Below, piece after piece: positions 1 to 7,406 of a DNA stretch of 34,101 bases. The stretch lies in contig JAZBPX010000002.1 in assembly GCA_036351775.1 (NCBI GenBank), forward strand, positions 1 to 34,101. Direction: 5' to 3'. The notes beneath the pieces are model-generated. The model searched no databases. It was not told the DNA's origin and saw only the letters and a program-made list of their open reading frames with translations. The position numbers and the translations under genes were made by a program. Position 1 is the first letter of the stretch. Every line of letters begins with the position of its first letter. The stretch comes from Pacificimonas sp036351775. GTDB lineage: Bacteria > Pseudomonadota > Alphaproteobacteria > Sphingomonadales > Sphingomonadaceae.

Positions 1-80
1 AGCGGTGGAGGGACGCGTATATCCTCCACCGCTTGCGGGGGAGGTGGCCGAGCGGCGAAGCCGCGAAGGTCGGAGGGGGC
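1..80. repeat. Intergenic palindromic repeat downstream of purA
   Basis: The first 11 bases are the exact reverse complement of bases 23-33, forming a hairpin with an 11-nt loop that may extend beyond the window edge. A G-rich tract follows (34-80) containing a second small stem, GCGGC/GCCGC, around 52-63. The overall pattern (CCTCC, loop, GGGGAGG, GGAGGGGG) resembles the repeat at the other end of the window (34041-34089). It lies just past the purA stop on the minus strand and may act as its terminator or mRNA 3' end, though no T-run is evident. Repeats of this look are common between genes in sphingomonads; that parallel is from general knowledge. Confidence 0.6.
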
Positions 81-109
81 CTGAACGAAAACCGCGCCCC
101 CTCAAACGC

Positions 110-1399
110 CTATCCCGCAAACGGATCCGTAACCAGGATCGTATCCTCGCGCTCAGGGCTGGTCGATACCAGCGCCACCGGCACGCCGATCAGCTCCTCG
201 ATTCGCCGGATATACTTGACCGCCTGCGCGGGCAGGTCCGCCCAGCTGCGCGCGCCGACCGTCGAATCGTGCCAGCCGTCAATTTCTTCGTAGACCGGAA
301 TCGCGGCTTCCTGATCTTCAGGCCGCGCGGGCAGATAATCAAAATGGGTGCCGTTCACGTCGTAGCCGACACCGATCTTCAGCGTGTCGAAGCCGTCGAG
401 CACATCCAGTTTCGTCAGCGCGATGCCGGTCACGCCGGACACGCTCATCGACTGCCGCACCAGCGCCGCGTCGAACCAGCCGCAGCGCCGTTGACGCCCC
501 GTCACCGTCCCGAACTCATGCCCGCGCTCGCCCAGCCGCTGCCCGACAGCATCGTTCAGCTCGGTCGGGAACGGCCCCGCGCCCACGCGCGTCGTATATG
601 CCTTCACAATACCGAGCACATAACCCGCAGCGCCCGGCCCCAGGCCAGACCCGCTGGCCGCCGTGCCCGCCACCGTGTTCGAGCTTGTCACGAACGGGTA
701 GGTGCCGTGATCGACGTCTAGCAGCACGCCCTGCGCGCCCTCGAACAGGATGCGTTTTCCCTCGGTCCGTGCCTGCCCCAGGTCACGCCAGACTGGCGCC
801 GCGAAGGGCATCACTTTCGGCGCAATTTCTTTCAGGTCATCGATGAGACGCGCGCGGTCGATGGGCGGCTCGCCAAAGCCGACGCGCAGCGCGTTGTGAT
901 GCGCCTCGATCCGGTCCAGCTGGCGCTCCGCCCTCTCCGGGTCAGCAAGGTCAGCGACGCGCAGCGACCGACGCCCCGCCTTGTCTTCGTAAGCCGGGCC
1001 GATGCCGCGCCGCGTCGTCCCGATCTTGCCCGCTCCCGACGCATCCTCGCGCAGGGCATCGAGATCTCGGTGGAAAGGCAGGATCAGGACACAGGTTTCC
1101 GATACGCGGAAATTATCCGGCGTGATCTCCACGCCCTGCCCGCGCAGCTTCTCGATCTCCGACGCCAGCGCCCAGGGGTCCAGCACGACGCCGTTGCCGA
1201 TCACGGACAGCGTGCCGCGCACAATGCCCGAGGGCAGGAGGCTCAGCTTGTAAACCTGATCGCCCACGACCAGCGTATGCCCGGCGTTATGACCGCCCTG
1301 AAAGCGCACCACGACATCCGCGCGCGCCGACAGCCAGTCGACGATCTTCCCCTTGCCCTCGTCGCCCCACTGCGCGCCGATGACGGTAACGTTGCTCAT
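110..1399 (-). CDS. purA: Adenylosuccinate synthetase
   Basis: PurA joins IMP and aspartate using GTP to give adenylosuccinate, the first committed step from IMP to AMP, in the cytoplasm. The 429-residue product has the usual family length. The N-terminal GDEGKGK loop (residues 12-18) carries the catalytic Asp13, and His41 lies in GGHNAGHT, both hallmarks of the family. An in-frame extension to 1459 exists, but the chosen ATG gives the canonical MSNVTVIGAQWGDEGKGK start. It is the last gene of a minus-strand run serC-serA-hisZ-purA, 32 nt after hisZ, so co-transcription is likely. Adjacency of hisZ and purA links histidine and purine synthesis, which share AICAR and ATP as intermediates. Confidence 0.98.
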   Translation of the reverse strand: MSNVTVIGAQWGDEGKGKIVDWLSARADVVVRFQGGHNAGHTLVVGDQVYKLSLLPSGIVRGTLSVIGNGVVLDPWALASEIEKLRGQGVEITPDNFRVSETCVLILPFHRDLDALREDASGAGKIGTTRRGIGPAYEDKAGRRSLRVADLADPERAERQLDRIEAHHNALRVGFGEPPIDRARLIDDLKEIAPKVMPFAAPVWRDLGQARTEGKRILFEGAQGVLLDVDHGTYPFVTSSNTVAGTAASGSGLGPGAAGYVLGIVKAYTTRVGAGPFPTELNDAVGQRLGERGHEFGTVTGRQRRCGWFDAALVRQSMSVSGVTGIALTKLDVLDGFDTLKIGVGYDVNGTHFDYLPARPEDQEAAIPVYEEIDGWHDSTVGARSWADLPAQAVKYIRRIEELIGVPVALVSTSPEREDTILVTDPFAG

Positions 1400-1431
1400 G
1401 TTCCTGGCTTTCCCGGGTTCGGTCCGCGCCG

Positions 1432-2550
1432 CTATAGCGCTTTCGCTTCGCCTTGCCACATATGTGTGCAGCCATTTGCCTGCGCGGTGTCGTCTTCGGA
1501 CAGCGCCGCGACCGTGACCCAGCCTTCGGCCCGCAGCTTCGCGCCGACTTCCTTATCGGTGCCCGGCGGCAGGAAGATACGCGGGCTGTCCTGCCCGCCA
1601 AGACCAGCTTCCACGAAGGGATCGACGTAGAGCGAGAACCCAACCGCTGGCTCTGCCGCGCCGTTCGGATGGCGGATCGTGTAGGTGCCGCCGCGCCCGA
1701 CTTCGCCCGGCACTCCGCCGATATACAGGCTGAAGCCTGCCCAGCTCTGATACTCGAAACCCAGCCGCTCGGTCGGGTCGAGGGACACGGTGCCATATCG
1801 CCCGGCGAGCGTCGCGAGCGTCTCCGCCGCGTCCAGCCGCGCATCGAAGGCCGCGCCCATCTCAGCTGATCGCAGCGCGGCGAGCGCCGGTTCGACCGGT
1901 CCCGCCGCATCGATCAGAAAGGCATAGTCCTGTCCGCCTGCCGCCAACAGGTCGGCCTGGTCCTTGCCATCCAGCGCGGCCTTCACGGCTGGCAGATCCT
2001 CGACCGGCCAGCGATCCGCTGCCAGTTCATCGACCAGCGATGGTAGGGTCAGATCCACCGAAATGTCCTGCGCTCCGCTCGCTTTCACAGCTTCCAGCGC
2101 AACCATCAGGACTTCGGAGACCGCGCGGATATGGTCGCTACCGATCAGCTCCGCGCCCAGCTGCAGCGATTCGCGGTCCGCGCCGACCTGCGGCCCACGC
2201 ACCCGCAGCACTGGCCCGGCATAGGCCAGCCGCACGGGCCGCGGCCGATGGGCCATTCGCGTTGCAGCAATCCGCCCAACCTGCGCCGTGATATCCGGGC
2301 GCAGCGCCAGCGTTCGCTGCGACAACGGGTCGATTAGCCGGACGAGATCCTGCGCCTGCGCTCCGGCCAGGCGGGTAACTAGGCTGTCCTCGAACTCCAC
2401 CAGCGGCGGCGCGACCCGGTCATAGCCATGCGGCCGGATCGCCTCCAGCATGTCACCGGTCAGGCGCATGGCGGCGCCCGCACGCGGCGGCAGGCGGTCG
2501 CGAAATCCCTCTGGCAGCAGGCCGAGGGCGATGGGATCGGTCCCTGTCAT
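1432..2550 (-). CDS. hisZ: ATP phosphoribosyltransferase regulatory subunit HisZ
   Basis: HisZ is a catalytically inactive paralogue of histidyl-tRNA synthetase that assembles with short-form HisG to make the first enzyme of histidine synthesis and confer feedback control. The 372-residue protein shows the class II synthetase-like core: a proline-rich start (LLPEGFRDRLPP), LRPDITAQVGRIAATRM near residues 82-98 and RLAYAGPVLRVRG in the motif-2 position. The C-terminal tRNA-binding domain of a true HisS is absent, which separates the two families. The ATG at 2550 shares its A with the TGA stop of serA (TGATG), a sign of translational coupling; a TTG codon immediately before it is possible but less likely. 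HisG is not in this window. Confidence 0.93.
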   Translation of the reverse strand: MTGTDPIALGLLPEGFRDRLPPRAGAAMRLTGDMLEAIRPHGYDRVAPPLVEFEDSLVTRLAGAQAQDLVRLIDPLSQRTLALRPDITAQVGRIAATRMAHRPRPVRLAYAGPVLRVRGPQVGADRESLQLGAELIGSDHIRAVSEVLMVALEAVKASGAQDISVDLTLPSLVDELAADRWPVEDLPAVKAALDGKDQADLLAAGGQDYAFLIDAAGPVEPALAALRSAEMGAAFDARLDAAETLATLAGRYGTVSLDPTERLGFEYQSWAGFSLYIGGVPGEVGRGGTYTIRHPNGAAEPAVGFSLYVDPFVEAGLGGQDSPRIFLPPGTDKEVGAKLRAEGWVTVAALSEDDTAQANGCTHMWQGEAKAL

Positions 2551-4127
2551 CAAAAGCGCAGCGCCTTCACATCGTTCACGCCATCAAGGCTGCATACGTC
2601 CTTCATAAGAGCGTCGTCGATCTCGCCGTCGACGGACACCAGCATGACGGCATCGCCGCCATTGCCGCGCCGACCCAGGTTGAACGTGCCGATGTTCACA
2701 CCCGCTTTGCCAAGCGTCGTGCCGACCGCGCCGATGAAGCCCGGCTTGTCCTCATTCTCGACATACAGCATGTCGCCCGCCAGCTCGGCCTCCATGCCGA
2801 TGCCGAACAGTTCGACAAGACGCGGGTTGGCCTCGCCGAACAGCGTCCCGGCAATCGAGCGCGCACCCTTCGCGGTTTCCACCGTCAGGCGCAGCAGGGT
2901 CAGGTAATCACCCTCCCGCTCGTGCCGGACCTCGGCGATGTCGATGCCGCGTTCACGGGCAAGAACCGGCGCATTCACCATGTTCACCGAGGATGACATC
3001 GGCTTCAGCAGCCCTGCGAGGACGGCGGACGTCACCGGCTTCAGGTTCAGCTCGGAGAGCGCGCCTTCGGCTTCGACCGTTACCTTGGTCAGGCCCTCCT
3101 CGATCAGCTGTCCAGCCAAAAGGCCGAGCTTTTCGGCAAGCGCCATATAGGGCTTCAGCTTCGGCGCTTCTTCCGCACTCACAGAGGGCGTGTTCAGCGC
3201 GTTCGTGACCGCGCCCGTCAGCAGATAATCCGCCATCTGCTCGGCGACCTGGATCGCGACATTCACCTGCGCCTCGGTCGTCGAAGCCCCTAGATGCGGC
3301 GTGGCGACGAAGCCGCGCGTCCCGAACAGCCTATTCTCCTTGGCGGGCTCGGCGGCAAAGACGTCCAGAGCGGCGCCGGCGACATGGCCCGATTCCAGCA
3401 GGTCTTTCAGCGCATCTTCGTCGATCAGGCCGCCGCGTGCGCAGTTTACGATCCGCACGCCCGCCTTTGTCTTCTCAAGGTTTTCGCGGCTGAGGATGTT
3501 GCGTGTCTGATCCGTCAGCGGCGTGTGCAGGGTGATGAAGTCGGCCTGCGCCAGCAATTCATCGAGCGTCACCTTGCGCACGCCGAGTTCTTGCGCGCGC
3601 TCCTCGGTCAGGAACGGGTCGAAGGCAATGACCTTCATCTTCAGGCCGAGCGCGCGACTGGCGACGATCGAGCCGATGTTACCCGCGCCAATCAGGCCCA
3701 GCGTCTTGCCCGTCACCTCGACGCCCATGAATTTCGACTTTTCCCATTTGCCGGCCTGCGTAGAGGCGTCGGCTTCCGGCAGCTGGCGAGCCAGCGCAAA
3801 GATCATGGCGATGGCGTGCTCGGCGGTCGTGATCGAATTGCCGAACGGCGTGTTCATGACGACGATCCCGCGCGCGGACGCCGCCGCCTGATCGATATTG
3901 TCGACGCCGATCCCTGCCCGGCCGATCACCTTCAAATTGTCGGCAGCTTCCAGGATGTCGGCGTTCGGCTTCGTCGCGGAGCGGACGGCTAGCCCGTCAT
4001 ACTCGCCGATCACGGCCTTCAGCTCTTCCGGCGTCATGCCGGTCTTCTCGTCCACCTCGATCCCGCGCTGGCGGAAAATCTCGGCGGCCTTCGGGGACAT
4101 TTTGTCGGCAATCAGGACTTTGGGCAT
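2550..4127 (-). CDS. serA: D-3-phosphoglycerate dehydrogenase
   Basis: SerA oxidises 3-phosphoglycerate to 3-phosphohydroxypyruvate with NAD, opening the serine pathway. The 525-residue length is that of the long form with an extra intervening domain before the ACT domain. The Rossmann motif GLIGAGNIG spans about 144-152, and the catalytic triad is visible as Arg231 (NCARGGLIDE), Glu260 (FAAEP) and His278 (TPHLG). The last 75 or so residues (FIGAVGTTLGKAGVNIGTFNLGR) form the ACT domain that usually senses serine. A purine-rich GAGGAC precedes the ATG. It follows serC on the same strand, separated by 172 nt holding a long inverted repeat, and overlaps hisZ at TGATG. Confidence 0.98.
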   Translation of the reverse strand: MPKVLIADKMSPKAAEIFRQRGIEVDEKTGMTPEELKAVIGEYDGLAVRSATKPNADILEAADNLKVIGRAGIGVDNIDQAAASARGIVVMNTPFGNSITTAEHAIAMIFALARQLPEADASTQAGKWEKSKFMGVEVTGKTLGLIGAGNIGSIVASRALGLKMKVIAFDPFLTEERAQELGVRKVTLDELLAQADFITLHTPLTDQTRNILSRENLEKTKAGVRIVNCARGGLIDEDALKDLLESGHVAGAALDVFAAEPAKENRLFGTRGFVATPHLGASTTEAQVNVAIQVAEQMADYLLTGAVTNALNTPSVSAEEAPKLKPYMALAEKLGLLAGQLIEEGLTKVTVEAEGALSELNLKPVTSAVLAGLLKPMSSSVNMVNAPVLARERGIDIAEVRHEREGDYLTLLRLTVETAKGARSIAGTLFGEANPRLVELFGIGMEAELAGDMLYVENEDKPGFIGAVGTTLGKAGVNIGTFNLGRRGNGGDAVMLVSVDGEIDDALMKDVCSLDGVNDVKALRF

Positions 4128-4143
4128 GGGAGTGTCCTCTAAT

Positions 4144-4282
4144 TTTTCCCTTCCCTTTCAAGGGAGGGGTAGGGGTGGGATGGCGAGTGCGCCTCCGCGC
4201 TCGCATGAGTACAGAGCAGCGCTACCACGCCTATGTTTGCGAAGGCCCCACCCTTACCCCTCCCTTGAAGAGGAGGGGAAAA
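4144..4282. repeat. Imperfect inverted repeat between serC and serA
   Basis: Arms at 4144-4179 and 4247-4282 are reverse complements at 32 of 36 positions, separated by 67 nt. Each arm contains CCCTCCCTTGAA-like pyrimidine/purine tracts and could pair into one long stem in the serC-serA transcript. This fills nearly the whole intergenic space and leaves no room for another gene. It may stabilise the serC 3' end or partially terminate transcription between serC and serA. This is one of several repeat families in the window. Confidence 0.75.
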
Positions 4283-4299
4283 GAGCAGGGACCCGCGCA

Positions 4300-5469
4300 T
4301 TAGCCGTTATGTTCGGCCTTTACCTTGGCGTAGGCCCACTCGATCCATGGCAGCAGGCGCTTTATGTCCTCGGCCTCGACCGTGCCGCCGCACCAGATAC
4401 GCAGCGATGGCGGCGCGTCGCGATAACCGTTGAAGTCGTAACCGACCTCAAGGTCCTCCAGCATCGACACGATCTTCTTCGGAACGCCCGCCTGATCCTC
4501 GGCGGACAGCCCGTCATACCAGTCGCCCTGGAACACCATGCAGATGCCGGTGTTCGTGCGCTTCGCTGGATCGGCAACCATGTTCCGCAGCCACGGCGTC
4601 GATTCGATCCAGTCTTCCAAAATGCGCGCATTCTCGTTTGCCCGCTCGAACAGAGCCTGCCGCCCGCCGATGGACCGCGCCCATTCCAGCGCGGCGATGT
4701 AATCTTCGGTCGCCAGCAGCGACGGCGTATTGATCGTCGCGCCCTCGAAGATCGCGCGATTGATCTTGCCGCCTTTCTTGATGCGGAACAGCTTTGGCAG
4801 CGGCCAGTCGGGATCGTAGCTTTCGATCCGCTCAACAGCCTTTGGCGAGAGGATCAGCATCCCGTGCTGCGCCTCGGAGCCCATGACCTTTTGCCAAGAG
4901 TAGGTCGTCGCATCGAGCTTCGGCCAGTCCATTTCCTGCGCGAAAATGGCGGACGTCGCATCGTTGATCGTGATCCCGCTGCGGCCGTCGGCCAGCCAGT
5001 CGGTGTTCGGGATCTTCGCGCCCGACGTCGTGCCGTTCCACGTAAACACGACATCATTGTCCTGCGGGATCGAGCCGAGATCGGGGATTTCGCCGTAATC
5101 GGCGTCAAGCGTCGTCAGGTCAGGCAGCTTCAGCTGCTTCACCGCGTCCTGGATCCAGACATTGCCGAAGCTTTCCCACGCCGCGACGGTCGCCGAGCGC
5201 TGGCCCAGCATCGTCCACATCGCGCATTCCAGCGCGCCGGTGTCGGAGGCGGGCATGATGCCGACCAGATAATCGTCCGGCACGCCGAGCAGGTCGCGGC
5301 TCAGATCGATGGCGTATTTCAGGCGCGCCTTACCGGCCTTTGACCGGTGTGAGCGGCCAAGGGCGGATGTACCGAGTTTATCGAGGGACCAGCCCGGGAA
5401 CTTTGCCGTGGGACCGGACGAGAAGAAGGGGCGCTCTGGCTTGAGCGTCGGTTGGTTCTGCACTGTCAT
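4300..5469 (-). CDS. serC: Phosphoserine aminotransferase
   Basis: SerC transaminates 3-phosphohydroxypyruvate with glutamate to give phosphoserine, using PLP; the family also acts in vitamin B6 synthesis. The 389-residue product is of the alphaproteobacterial type. It starts with the substrate-loop sequence ERPFFSSGPTAKFPGW, and Lys194 in TYSWQKVMGSEAQHG is the expected Schiff-base lysine. Asn169-Asp170 (ITINDATSA) would contact the PLP ring. It is the first gene of the minus-strand run that continues with serA, and it is divergent from the extensin-like gene at 5676. Its ribosome-binding site AAGGAG sits inside a small hairpin directly before the ATG (listed separately). Confidence 0.97.
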   Translation of the reverse strand: MTVQNQPTLKPERPFFSSGPTAKFPGWSLDKLGTSALGRSHRSKAGKARLKYAIDLSRDLLGVPDDYLVGIMPASDTGALECAMWTMLGQRSATVAAWESFGNVWIQDAVKQLKLPDLTTLDADYGEIPDLGSIPQDNDVVFTWNGTTSGAKIPNTDWLADGRSGITINDATSAIFAQEMDWPKLDATTYSWQKVMGSEAQHGMLILSPKAVERIESYDPDWPLPKLFRIKKGGKINRAIFEGATINTPSLLATEDYIAALEWARSIGGRQALFERANENARILEDWIESTPWLRNMVADPAKRTNTGICMVFQGDWYDGLSAEDQAGVPKKIVSMLEDLEVGYDFNGYRDAPPSLRIWCGGTVEAEDIKRLLPWIEWAYAKVKAEHNG

Positions 5470-5486
5470 TCTCTCCTTACAGAGAG
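5470..5486 (-). promoter_or_regulatory. Hairpin enclosing the serC ribosome-binding site
   Basis: Read on the minus strand, TCTCT (5485-5481) pairs with AGAGA (5474-5470), leaving GTAAGG in the loop; the Shine-Dalgarno AAGGAG therefore lies across the loop and 3' stem arm, directly before the ATG at 5469. A register shifted by one base (CTCTC/GAGAG) is equally possible. Such a stem could tune initiation. A serC leader RNA motif has been described in some alphaproteobacteria; whether this is a member is not decidable by eye. Confidence 0.45.
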
Positions 5487-5521
5487 CGCGCGCCGCGTTG
5501 GGACGGCGTGGCCCGCCGCCG

Positions 5522-5549
5522 CTCTTAGGCGCGCGGGGTCGCCAGTCAA
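5522..5549 (-). promoter_or_regulatory. Possible serC promoter
   Basis: On the minus strand, TTGACT (5549-5544) is a good -35 hexamer, followed after 16 nt by TAAGAG (5527-5522), a weak -10. Transcription would start near 5515, giving a leader of about 45 nt that includes the hairpin over the ribosome-binding site. The surrounding 206-nt gap between serC and the divergent gene at 5676 shows nothing else convincing. Confidence 0.35.
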
Positions 5550-5675
5550 ACGGAATTGTGCAGCGCAGCAGCGCACTCGTTCATGGAACCGACGAAGCGC
5601 CGCGCGCGAAGTTCCGTCTCATGCGGATTGTCAGTCAGGGAGGTGACTGTTCGGCCCGGCGCGGTATGTGGGCGC

Positions 5676-6323
5676 ATGTCGTCCCCTTGGCTTCGCGCCG
5701 CTCTTCTCCTTCCTCTCATTCTCGGCGCATGTGCCGCGCCGCAGGTCGGCACCAGCGACAGCGGCGATTTTCGCCCGCCTGCCGCCAGCACCGCCAATTT
5801 CGGCGACTGCTATGCCCGCCTTGATCGCCTTCCTATCGAATATCGCCGCCTGCCGCCCCGCCGCACGGCGGAGGGCTGCGGCTTCGACGACGGCGTTCAA
5901 CTGCTCGACATTGGTGTCCCCGTCCCCGGGCTGACAGCGATCAGCTGCCCCGCAGCCGAGGCGCTCTATCACTGGATCGACGAGGACGTTCAGGCCGCGG
6001 CCCGCGAGCGTATCGGCAGCGCGGTGGTCCGCGTTCAAAGCTATGGCACCTACGCCTGCCGCGCAGTCAACTCCCGCCCCGGCGCGCGCCTGTCGCAGCA
6101 TGCATTCGGGAACGCAGTCGACATCGCCGCCTTCACCTTCGCGGACGGCGAGGTCATACGCGTCGAAAGCGGCTGGCGCGAGGGCGGTGCCACGACGGCA
6201 TTTCTTCGCGACGTCCACCGCGCCGCCTGCCGCCGTTTCCGTACTGTGATCGGCCCGGACGGCGACCGCTTTCATCAGGATCATTTCCACATGGACATGG
6301 GACCCGGCCCCTATTGCCGATAG
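5676..6323 (+). CDS. Extensin-like domain lipoprotein, probable LAS-type metallopeptidase
   Basis: The 215-residue protein matches the bacterial extensin-like C-terminal family. It begins with a lipoprotein signal, hydrophobic residues 9-18 ending in the lipobox L16-G17-A18-C19, so it should be anchored in the periplasmic face of a membrane. The motif SQHAFGNAVD (140-149) together with HQDHFHMD (200-207) reproduces the SxHxxGxAxD...HxH zinc-site layout of LAS peptidases such as VanY, suggesting His142, Asp149 and His205 as ligands. Six cysteines besides the lipobox one (45, 68, 91, 128, 185, 214) could form disulfides. The ATG was chosen because it starts the signal peptide; the open frame extends upstream to 5556. 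A cell-wall role is inferred. Confidence 0.85.
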   Translation: MSSPWLRAALLLPLILGACAAPQVGTSDSGDFRPPAASTANFGDCYARLDRLPIEYRRLPPRRTAEGCGFDDGVQLLDIGVPVPGLTAISCPAAEALYHWIDEDVQAAARERIGSAVVRVQSYGTYACRAVNSRPGARLSQHAFGNAVDIAAFTFADGEVIRVESGWREGGATTAFLRDVHRAACRRFRTVIGPDGDRFHQDHFHMDMGPGPYCR

Positions 6324-6335
6324 GAAGCGCCCTTC

Positions 6336-7199
6336 ATGTCTTACACCAGCTACATCGAGCCCCGTTTTCCCACGAGCAAGGAAGATGCCGAACGCGCCCT
6401 GACCGGCCCGACGGATCACGGGGCCTACCGTCTCGCCTTCCAGGACCTGGATTTCCTGACGCGCGAGGAACTGCGGCCCATTCGCCTGCAGCTTGAGCTC
6501 CAGAAGCCCGAAATGCTTCAGGAGGAGCATGGCATCGAATCGACCTTCGTCATCTATGGTTCGGCCCGCATTCCCGAGCCTGCCGCCGTCGAAGGTCTAT
6601 TGGCAGGGGCGACAACCGGGGAAGAACGCGCCAAGGCCGAGTCGCTCGCGAACAAGGCCAGATATTACGAGGAGGCCCGAAAGCTCGCACGCCTACTGTC
6701 GTCGCTGCCCCAGACCGATGACGGCAAGCGGAACTTCGTCGTCGTTTCCGGTGGTGGCCCTTCGATCATGGAGGCTGCCAACCGCGGCGCGCATGACGTC
6801 GGCGCGGAATCGGTCGCGCTCAACATCGTACTGCCCTTCGAGCAGGCCCCCAATGCCTTCGTAACGCCCGAACTCAGCTTCAACTTCCACTATTTCGCGA
6901 TCCGGAAGATGCATTTCCTGATCCGCGCCCGCGCCGTGGCAGCCTTCCCCGGCGGCTTCGGCACGCTCGACGAACTGTTCGAAACCCTGACCCTTATCCA
7001 GACCGGCAAGATCAAGCGCATGCCCGTCCTCCTCTACGGCGAAGCCTTCTGGCGGCGCATCATCAACTTCGAGGCGCTGGCGGACGAAGGCACCATCTCG
7101 CGCGCCGATCTCGACCTCTTCCACTTCGTCGAGACAGCCGAGGAGGGCTGGCGCATTGTCGCCGATTTCTACGGCATCGAATCCGGCGATGAAGTCTGA
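6336..7199 (+). CDS. LOG-family (TIGR00730-like) Rossmann-fold protein
   Basis: The 287-residue product has the two signatures of the LOG/lysine-decarboxylase-like family: SGGGPSIMEAANRG (138-151) and PGGFGTLDE (205-213), which form the nucleotide-binding and catalytic site in enzymes that release ribose 5-phosphate from nucleoside monophosphates (cytokinin-activating LOG). An extra N-terminal region of about 65 residues precedes the Rossmann core, as in the longer bacterial members. The true substrate in bacteria is generally unknown, so a nucleotide phosphoribohydrolase activity is inference. It starts 12 nt after the extensin-like gene and is likely co-transcribed with it. Confidence 0.88.
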   Translation: MSYTSYIEPRFPTSKEDAERALTGPTDHGAYRLAFQDLDFLTREELRPIRLQLELQKPEMLQEEHGIESTFVIYGSARIPEPAAVEGLLAGATTGEERAKAESLANKARYYEEARKLARLLSSLPQTDDGKRNFVVVSGGGPSIMEAANRGAHDVGAESVALNIVLPFEQAPNAFVTPELSFNFHYFAIRKMHFLIRARAVAAFPGGFGTLDELFETLTLIQTGKIKRMPVLLYGEAFWRRIINFEALADEGTISRADLDLFHFVETAEEGWRIVADFYGIESGDEV

Positions 7200-7242
7200 A
7201 CCGGCTTCGCGACACCCGGCTGACATCACGCCCGCCCCTCCC

Positions 7243-7345
7243 TGTCATCCCCGCGAAGGCGGGGATCCATTCCTTCAATAGTTTGGCAAGGGCCTAGCGA
7301 TCGTCACCACCATGCGAATGGATCCCCGCCTTCGCGGGGATGACA
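7243..7345. repeat. Perfect 30-bp inverted repeat with nested palindromes
   Basis: Bases 7243-7272 and 7316-7345 are exact reverse complements, separated by 43 nt. Each arm contains its own short hairpin, CCCCGC-GAAG-GCGGGG (and the complement), so the element could fold as one long stem or as two small ones. It occupies most of the 207-nt space between the LOG gene and the DUF418 gene. It could be a terminator or 3'-stabilising structure for the upstream genes. Nothing else was seen in this gap. Confidence 0.85.
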
Positions 7346-7406
7346 AGAAGGGCTGAAGGGCAACGCGGGCCGTGACAACAGCGCCCTCCCGCAGCAAACG
7401 CCCGGA

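Noticed and set aside
3898..5343. 481-codon plus-strand open frame over serA and serC
   Set aside because: Antisense shadow of two certain genes, with arginine-rich nonsense composition.
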